NCBI GenBank assembly: GCA_021786265.1
Contig: JAJYNP010000187.1
Coordinates: forward strand, 1 to 5,274
Origin: Chloroflexota bacterium
GTDB lineage: Bacteria; Chloroflexota; Limnocylindria; Limnocylindrales; CSP1-4
Reading direction: 5' to 3'
DNA: 5,274 bases
Shown piece by piece: positions 1 through 3,995 of this stretch (its first letter is position 1; each line of letters starts with the position of its first letter). Both the position numbers and the translations under genes were made by a program. Under the pieces are notes generated by a model, which worked only from the letters and a program-made list of their open reading frames with translations, was not told where the DNA came from and made no database searches.

Positions 1-30
1 CGGCGCGGGCGTCGGCGCGGGCGTCGGCGT
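1..30 (-). repeat. 12-base tandem repeat encoding a Pro/Thr/Ala linker
   Basis: The unit cggcgcgggcgt repeats in tandem (about 2.5 copies are visible) and is cut by the window edge. In the reading frame of the SpoIID-domain gene it encodes TPTPAPTPAP, a flexible linker of the kind found between domains of exported proteins. The number of copies cannot be seen here. Such tracts often vary in length between strains. Confidence 0.75.
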
Positions 31-984
31 CACCGACCCGGAAGCGGGCACGGCGGGCGGCACGAGCGACAGCGTCACCTGGGCGTCCGAGCCCGTCCCG
101 CTCGTGACCGTCTGGCCGTTCATGTCGGTCACCGCGACCACCGGCTGCACCGTGAAGGGCACCCCCGCGACCGAGTCGGCCGGCTGCGCGCGGAACGCGA
201 GCGCCACCGCCGGCGACGGGCCACCGACGGTCCCGCCGGTGCCATCGCCCGGCAGCACCTGCGCGCCGGGGTCGTAGTAGGTCGTCAGGATGTCGGGTGC
301 CGCCATACCCGATCGGGCGCAGTTCATCGCGCTCAGCTGGTACAGGTACCAGCCCGTCGCGTTCGTGCCGCAGGCGACGTTGCTCCCCGCGTCGTAGTGC
401 GTCGCGAAGAAGGCCGAGTTCTTCAGGACGGTCATCGTCCACGTCGCATCGACCGCGTCGATCTCCGTCTGCGCCGGCGTCTTCGTCTCCGGCGAGTACA
501 TCTGGTCGACGGTCGAGTCGACCACGTCGTAGCACGAGCCGTCGGGCGCCGACTTGCCGCGCCAGTACATCGCGTGGTACCAGCCGTACTGCTTGACCGC
601 GACCGCTCCCGCCTTCAGGGCCTCCGTGGGCGCACTCGCGCCCCACTCGGCGGCCATGACGACCTTGACGTAGTCGGCGAACGGGACGACCTGGACGGTG
701 CCGGCGGCGGGACCGGTCGTGCGGTAGACGCGGATCGTGGTTGGCGGGACGGTCGTGCTCGTCCAGCCGGTGCACTGGGTGGCGGCATCAGCGCGCGCGG
801 GGCCGAGGGCGGATGCGACCGACCCGAGCGCACGGGCGACCGGCGCCAGGGCGACGTCCGACGGACCGGCGTGGGCGATGGATTCGAGTGGACTGACCGA
901 CAGGCCGCCGACGAGGACGACGCCGGCGGCGACCCGGATGAAGGCTGCCGCTGCGCCGAGCCTCTGCGCCCCCCTCACGACCAC
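1..984 (-). CDS. Exported SpoIID/LytB-domain protein, N-terminal part (C-terminus outside window)
   Basis: Seen: 328 residues from a GTG at 984-982, running off the left edge. A second GTG at 978-976 is equally possible. An in-frame TGA at 1044-1042 with no other usable start between limits the choice. Residues 1-39 look like a signal peptide: Arg at 4, 8 and 17, hydrophobic VAAGVVLVGGL, possible cleavage after AHA. Residues about 84-240 match the SpoIID/LytB domain: VVPFADYVKVVMAAEWGA, then PTEALKAGAVAVKQYGWY, CYDVVDSTVDQMY, and ILTTYYDPG at the end. Glu113 in AAEWGA sits where the family has its catalytic Glu. Known: SpoIID is a peptidoglycan lytic transglycosylase; many non-sporulating bacteria carry exported homologues of unclear role. 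After the domain comes an Ig-like module (about 258-308, with QPVVAVTDMNGQTVT) and a Pro/Thr linker. Inferred role: cell-wall processing at the surface. Domain assignment is firm; activity is not shown. No clear Shine-Dalgarno is seen. Confidence 0.9.
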   Translation of the reverse strand, partial: MVVRGAQRLGAAAAFIRVAAGVVLVGGLSVSPLESIAHAGPSDVALAPVARALGSVASALGPARADAATQCTGWTSTTVPPTTIRVYRTTGPAAGTVQVVPFADYVKVVMAAEWGASAPTEALKAGAVAVKQYGWYHAMYWRGKSAPDGSCYDVVDSTVDQMYSPETKTPAQTEIDAVDATWTMTVLKNSAFFATHYDAGSNVACGTNATGWYLYQLSAMNCARSGMAAPDILTTYYDPGAQVLPGDGTGGTVGGPSPAVALAFRAQPADSVAGVPFTVQPVVAVTDMNGQTVTSGTGSDAQVTLSLVPPAVPASGSVTPTPAPTPAP

Positions 985-1037
985 GGGCCCGTGCGGGTTC
1001 CCACGTGTCGCAGGGACGCTGCCTCCGGCTCCGGCAT
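975..1037 (-). CDS. Possible 20-residue leader ORF overlapping the SpoIID-domain gene start
   Basis: An ATG at 1037-1035 opens a 20-codon frame (MPEPEAASLRHVGTRTGPWS) that ends with TGA at 977-975. The stop overlaps the GTG at 978-976 as GTGA, the arrangement typical of translational coupling. GGGTGAGAGG lies directly before the ATG, which is SD-like but very close. The peptide resembles nothing I recognise and has no attenuator-like run of one amino acid. It may be chance in GC-rich DNA. If real, it would help explain why the main gene lacks its own clear Shine-Dalgarno. Confidence 0.2.
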   Translation of the reverse strand: MPEPEAASLRHVGTRTGPWS

Positions 1038-1069
1038 CCTCTCACCCGTGTGTGCGGTTTCCGGGCCCG

Positions 1070-1078
1070 AGCCTAACA
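1070..1078 (-). promoter_or_regulatory. Possible extended -10 promoter element for the SpoIID-domain gene
   Basis: On the minus strand, TGTTAGGCT reads as an extended -10 (TGn followed by TAGGCT, fitting TAnnnT). It lies about 85 bases before the GTG starts and downstream of the terminator hairpin of the preceding gene. No good -35 hexamer is seen at 16-18 bases upstream. The position is sensible, but the motif alone is weak evidence. Confidence 0.3.
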
Positions 1079-1199
1079 TCCGCATGCAAGTCGACCGGTG
1101 GATCGATGGTCCGGTGACCGGCACGTCGATCTGGTGGGACGCGCCTCCGACGGCCGAGCGACCGTGCGAACCGCGTCACAGGCGTTGTCCGCAACAGTG

Positions 1200-1225
1200 G
1201 AGAGGCGGGCCGAAGCCCGCCCCTC
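1200..1225 (-). terminator. GC-rich hairpin with cUUCGg tetraloop, likely terminator of the 835-residue protein gene
   Basis: On the minus strand the sequence reads GAG, a mismatched base, then GGCGGGC-TTCG-GCCCGCC, then a mismatched base and CTC. This gives a perfect 7-bp GC stem extended by 3 bp beyond a mismatch, closed by the very stable C(UUCG)G loop. It starts 57 bases after the TGA of the preceding gene. No T-run follows (TCTCC comes next), which is common for hairpin terminators in high-GC genomes. Position, orientation of the UUCG loop and stem strength all favour a terminator acting on minus-strand transcripts. It could instead be an mRNA-stabilising 3' hairpin. Confidence 0.65.
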
Positions 1226-1281
1226 GCTCGTGCCTGTCGCCTCGTGCTGCTCGCGCAGCCGGCGTGCCTGCCTTGCCGCGA

Positions 1282-3789
1282 TCAGTAGGCGATGACGGTG
1301 TCGATCTGGCTCCAGTAGCTGTTGGCGTTGACCGGGGTGGGGTTCGCGACGGCGCGGACCTGCCAGGACCCCGGCGACCCGAACCGCCACGTCCAGCTGG
1401 CCTTGCCGTACGCGTCGATGTACACGTCACGCCTGCCGCTGTAGACGAGGTGTCCCGCGCGGTAGAGCTTGAACGTGAACGTGACCTTGGCCTTGACGGG
1501 AAGGTCGGCGCGCGCCGGCCGCACGGTCGTCGTGAACGTCATCGACGAACCGGTCCGGACATAGAACGAGCCCGACCTGATCGGCCGAAGCAGCGCGATC
1601 TGCCGGACGACGACCCGCACGGTGTTGCTGTACGCCGCGCTCAGGTCCGCGGTGCCCGCGAACATGACGCGGTAGTAGTAGTTGCGATCGGGCGTCGACG
1701 TGAACGTCGCGGTACCGGAGGCGTTGGTCGACGTCGGCACGTTGATGTCCGGGACCGCCGCCCAGTCGAGGTTGTTGATGCTCCGCTGGAGCACGAAGGG
1801 CTTGTTGGCCCCGTTCAGGCCGAACTGGACGGTCAGCGTCACGGGCTTGGCCCAGATGATGGCGGTCGCGCTCGTGGAGAGCGTGATCGTGGCCTGCGGC
1901 GCGACGACCGTGAACGGATTGGTCGCGATGGAGGCGAGGGAGACGACCGGACTGACGTTGGCGGCCGTTGCGGCCAACGTGTAGCCGACCCCGGCGTTGT
2001 TGATCGCGCAGCCGCTGAACGTGGCCGCGCCAAGGTAGGTCGCCTTGCTCAGCCCGCCCGTGCACGTCAGCGTGCCGCCGGCCGGGTTGTTGAGGATCGA
2101 CAGCGTGATCGTCGCGCCCGCCGTCGTGACCACGTTGCCGCCGGCGTCGGTGATCGAGACGACCGGCTGGGTCGCGAACGGCTGCGCGGCAACCCCGCTG
2201 TTCGGCTGGGCCGTCCAGACGAGCTTCGTGGGTGTGCCGACAGCGACGTTGAACGCGTTGCTCGTCGCGGACGTGTAGACCGGGTAGGACGTCGCGGTCA
2301 GGCGGTAGCCCGTCGCCGCCTTGTCGATCGAGCAGCCGGAGAATGACGCCACACCCGCCGTGACGCGCAGCGTGAGGCCGCCGGTGCAGGTCAGGGTTCC
2401 GGCCATGGTTCCCAAAGGCGTCCCCGAGGCGATCGAGAGCGCCACGGTCGTCGTGTTGTCCGACGTCACGGTGTTGCCGTTGACGTCCTGGACCACGATC
2501 GTCGGCTGGGGGATGAACGTCGTGCCTCCGGTGGTGTTCGTGGGGGCTGTCGTGCTGCACGTAGAGGCGGTGGCGCCGACGGCTCCCCAGCAGACTGCAA
2601 GCTTGTTCGCCGGACCGGACGTCACCTGGAACGTGCTCGTTGCCGAGGTCATCGCTGGCGACGGTGAGCTACTCGCTTGCGCGGCAGTGACGGTGTACGA
2701 GCCGGCAATTGTCTGTAGGCATGCACCCCAGGAGAACGCACCGCCCGCGTCAAGGGATCGGTTCGCAAGCGTCGCGGAGCAGGAGAATGAGCCGGAGTTG
2801 GTGCTGATCGACAGGGTGACGTTGGCACTCACGGCAACCGGATTCCCGCCGAGGTCGTACGCCTGAACCGCGATGATGCCGAGCGCCGTCGTGACAGTGC
2901 CGGAGGGCACCGACGTGAACAGGAGCTTCGCAGCGGGGCCAGCTACGACATTGAAGGTGGAACTGTTGTCATGGACCGTCCCACTCGTCGCTATGAGGCT
3001 GTAGCCGGTGCCGACCTTGTCGACGGAGCAGTTGGCCCACGCCCCGTTTCCGTCGGTCCCAGTCGTGATCGTGTTGTTAGTGCACGTCACGTGTGCGCCG
3101 GCCGTGCCACCAGACAGCGAGAGCGCCACCTGATACGCCTTGGTGTTCGTGTACTGATCCTCGATGTAGACCGACGGCTGGTTGGAGGCGCCGAAGGAAC
3201 TGCCGCCTAGGACGGTCGAAGGGATGGCCCACGTCAACGTGATGTGGGCGGCGTTGCCCGCGATCTCCGTCAGCGTTCCCGCTGGAGCGTTCGACAGGTC
3301 CCCGCCGCTCAGGCCGGTGCTGCCCGCGGTGATGTCTCCGCTGTTACTGCTGCCGAAGTCGCCCATCGTGGGCTGTGCGGCGATCCCATCGACGTTGATG
3401 TAGCTAGGACTGCCCGTGGAGGCGGTCACAATCCTGATCGCGAACTGCGACGTGCTGCTGGAGTTGAGGACATACGTAAGCCCGTGCCCGCCGTCCGTGA
3501 AAGTTGGCGTCGCGGGGTACTGGAACTGGAACCCACTCGGCGCATCGAACGTGATCACCGCACCGGCAGTGAGCTGCCCAGCTGCGCCTTCCGTGATCGA
3601 GACCCTACTGACCGCCTGGTACGACGGGGTGCTGTAGAGATCTGCCGAGATGTAGGTGGTTCCGCCGCTGACCGTTGGAGTGGCCGCAAGCGCGGTCCCT
3701 GCGAGCCCCGGCATGAGGCTTGCCAATAAGGACGCTGCTACTGCCAGGCCCAGACGGCGTCGCGAACCGCCGGAAAACGGGGTCCTCAT
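1282..3789 (-). CDS. Exported multi-repeat Ig-like surface protein with cysteine-paired repeats (835 aa, complete)
   Basis: Seen: start ATG 3789-3787 with GGGAGG five bases upstream; TGA at 1284-1282. The frame stays open further upstream, but that stretch is Arg/Pro-rich and overlaps the preceding gene, so it is not coding. Residues 1-36 are a clear signal peptide: RRR, then LGLAVAASLLASLMPGLAG, with cleavage near ALA or AA. Residues about 37-185 form a Ser/Thr/Gly-rich beta domain that I cannot name. Four Ig-like repeats follow at about 205-282, 284-390, 393-516 and 519-630. Their shared pattern is PxxKLxW, QPxVxxxDxxGNxVT, xTLSI, GTLTCTGGL, FSGCxID and TGYxLTAT. Each has two cysteines. Residues 632-835 are two further beta modules related to the end of the upstream gene. 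No LPXTG, C-terminal membrane helix, S-layer homology domain or catalytic motif is seen. Inferred role: secreted or wall-associated structural or adhesive protein; no enzyme function is supported. Confidence 0.92.
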   Translation of the reverse strand: MRTPFSGGSRRRLGLAVAASLLASLMPGLAGTALAATPTVSGGTTYISADLYSTPSYQAVSRVSITEGAAGQLTAGAVITFDAPSGFQFQYPATPTFTDGGHGLTYVLNSSSTSQFAIRIVTASTGSPSYINVDGIAAQPTMGDFGSSNSGDITAGSTGLSGGDLSNAPAGTLTEIAGNAAHITLTWAIPSTVLGGSSFGASNQPSVYIEDQYTNTKAYQVALSLSGGTAGAHVTCTNNTITTGTDGNGAWANCSVDKVGTGYSLIATSGTVHDNSSTFNVVAGPAAKLLFTSVPSGTVTTALGIIAVQAYDLGGNPVAVSANVTLSISTNSGSFSCSATLANRSLDAGGAFSWGACLQTIAGSYTVTAAQASSSPSPAMTSATSTFQVTSGPANKLAVCWGAVGATASTCSTTAPTNTTGGTTFIPQPTIVVQDVNGNTVTSDNTTTVALSIASGTPLGTMAGTLTCTGGLTLRVTAGVASFSGCSIDKAATGYRLTATSYPVYTSATSNAFNVAVGTPTKLVWTAQPNSGVAAQPFATQPVVSITDAGGNVVTTAGATITLSILNNPAGGTLTCTGGLSKATYLGAATFSGCAINNAGVGYTLAATAANVSPVVSLASIATNPFTVVAPQATITLSTSATAIIWAKPVTLTVQFGLNGANKPFVLQRSINNLDWAAVPDINVPTSTNASGTATFTSTPDRNYYYRVMFAGTADLSAAYSNTVRVVVRQIALLRPIRSGSFYVRTGSSMTFTTTVRPARADLPVKAKVTFTFKLYRAGHLVYSGRRDVYIDAYGKASWTWRFGSPGSWQVRAVANPTPVNANSYWSQIDTVIAY
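1285..1896 (-). other. C-terminal tandem beta-module pair of the 835-aa protein
   Basis: Residues 632-835 hold two modules joined at SNTVRVVVRQIALL. The second ends in SWQVRAVANPTPVNANSYW. The upstream gene ends with the same plan: SPVVRVLVRRQVSL at the joint and SYYVRLTTRPTPLFANG near the C-terminus. The order, joint sequence and distance from the C-terminus all match, so the two ends appear homologous. The function is unknown; a structural cap, a wall- or polymer-binding part, or an export-related tail are all possible. Confidence 0.7.
1900..3177 (-). repeat. Four diverged Ig-like repeats with conserved cysteine pairs
   Basis: Residues about 205-630 of the 835-aa protein. Cysteine pairs are C236/C254, C337/C357, C468/C486 and C576/C594: the spacing is 18 residues in repeats 1, 3 and 4, and 20 in repeat 2. 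The context is LTCTGGL for the first Cys and FSGCxI(D/N) for the second in repeats 3 and 4, with VTCTNN and WANCSVD in repeat 1. Repeat 3 has a longer N-terminal part with an additional pair, C400/C411. The repeats are diverged at the DNA level, so recent duplication is unlikely. Confidence 0.8.
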
Positions 3790-3794
3790 CGCAA

Positions 3795-3800
3795 CCTCCC
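3795..3800 (-). promoter_or_regulatory. Shine-Dalgarno GGGAGG for the 835-aa protein gene
   Basis: GGGAGG followed by TTGCG and then ATG on the minus strand. It is the only strong ribosome binding site in the window and fixes the start at 3789, directly before the signal peptide. Confidence 0.85.
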
Positions 3801-3810
3801 ACGTGCCCCC

Positions 3811-3829
3811 TCGTCGGCGATCCCGACGA
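3811..3829 (-). promoter_or_regulatory. 7-bp inverted repeat just upstream of the ribosome binding site
   Basis: TCGTCGG-gatcg-CCGACGA on the minus strand: a perfect 7-bp stem with a 5-base loop, ending 10 bases before the Shine-Dalgarno of the 835-aa protein gene. It lies inside the probable 5' untranslated region. It could be an mRNA hairpin affecting ribosome access or transcript stability, or a dimeric operator site. In GC-rich DNA, 7-bp stems also arise by chance. Confidence 0.4.
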
Positions 3830-3835
3830 TCAATG

Positions 3836-3862
3836 ACGATATGACTGCCAGCGGAGGTCAGG
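3836..3862 (-). promoter_or_regulatory. Weak promoter candidate for the 835-aa protein gene
   Basis: The only A/T-richer patch of this gap contains TATCGT (minus strand, 3841-3836), with CCTGAC 15 bases upstream (3862-3857). The spacing is shorter than the usual 16-18 and both hexamers are imperfect. A promoter somewhere here is reasonable because of the 206-base gap and the good ribosome binding site. These exact elements are uncertain. Confidence 0.25.
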
Positions 3863-3883
3863 CGAGAGTCGTTCGGCCCGTGT

Positions 3884-3909
3884 CCCGGCCAGGGCCATGG
3901 ACGGCCGGG
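3884..3909 (-). terminator. Candidate terminator hairpin after the right-hand gene
   Basis: CCCGGCC, a 12-base loop, then GGCCGGG: a perfect 7-bp GC stem about 87 bases past the TGA at 3998-3996. No T-run follows. Other overlapping inverted repeats occur nearby (ggcgct at 3928-3933 with agcgcc at 3951-3956; gggagg at 3913-3918 with cctccc at 3937-3942). The region can clearly fold, but which structure forms, and whether it terminates, cannot be decided by eye. Confidence 0.35.
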
Positions 3910-3995
3910 CCCGGGAGGGTAGACGTGGGCGCTCCGCCTCCCGCGACGAAAGCGCCGACGGCCGCGGCGCCCGGGGCACGGCTGGCGAGTCGAGC

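Noticed and set aside
1..30. Possible CRISPR or mobile-element repeat at the left edge
   Set aside because: The 12-base unit repeats without spacers and is in frame with a Pro/Thr/Ala linker, so it is a coding tandem repeat.
985..1281. tRNA, small RNA or riboswitch in the intergenic gap
   Set aside because: Apart from the terminator hairpin, a possible -10 element and the short leader ORF, I see no cloverleaf or conserved riboswitch core.
1282..1400. Sortase signal or C-terminal anchor on the 835-aa protein
   Set aside because: The C-terminus ends in SYWSQIDTVIAY, without LPXTG, a hydrophobic segment or a basic tail. The right-hand protein likewise ends in YRFVGD without an anchor.
397..2346. 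Long plus-strand open frame of about 650 codons
   Set aside because: It is antisense to the SpoIID-domain and 835-aa genes, crosses the intergenic gap and terminator, and encodes Arg/Asp/Gly-rich sequence without domains. This is typical of the opposite strand of GC-rich genes.
1427..2560. Second minus-strand open frame inside the 835-aa gene
   Set aside because: It is the same strand but a different frame, giving His/Arg/Asp-rich low-complexity sequence. The real frame shows repeats and cysteine pairs.
3905..3914. Palindrome ccgggcccgg in the gap after the right-hand gene
   Set aside because: Pure G/C palindromes of this length are expected by chance in such DNA, and it has no loop or partner motif.
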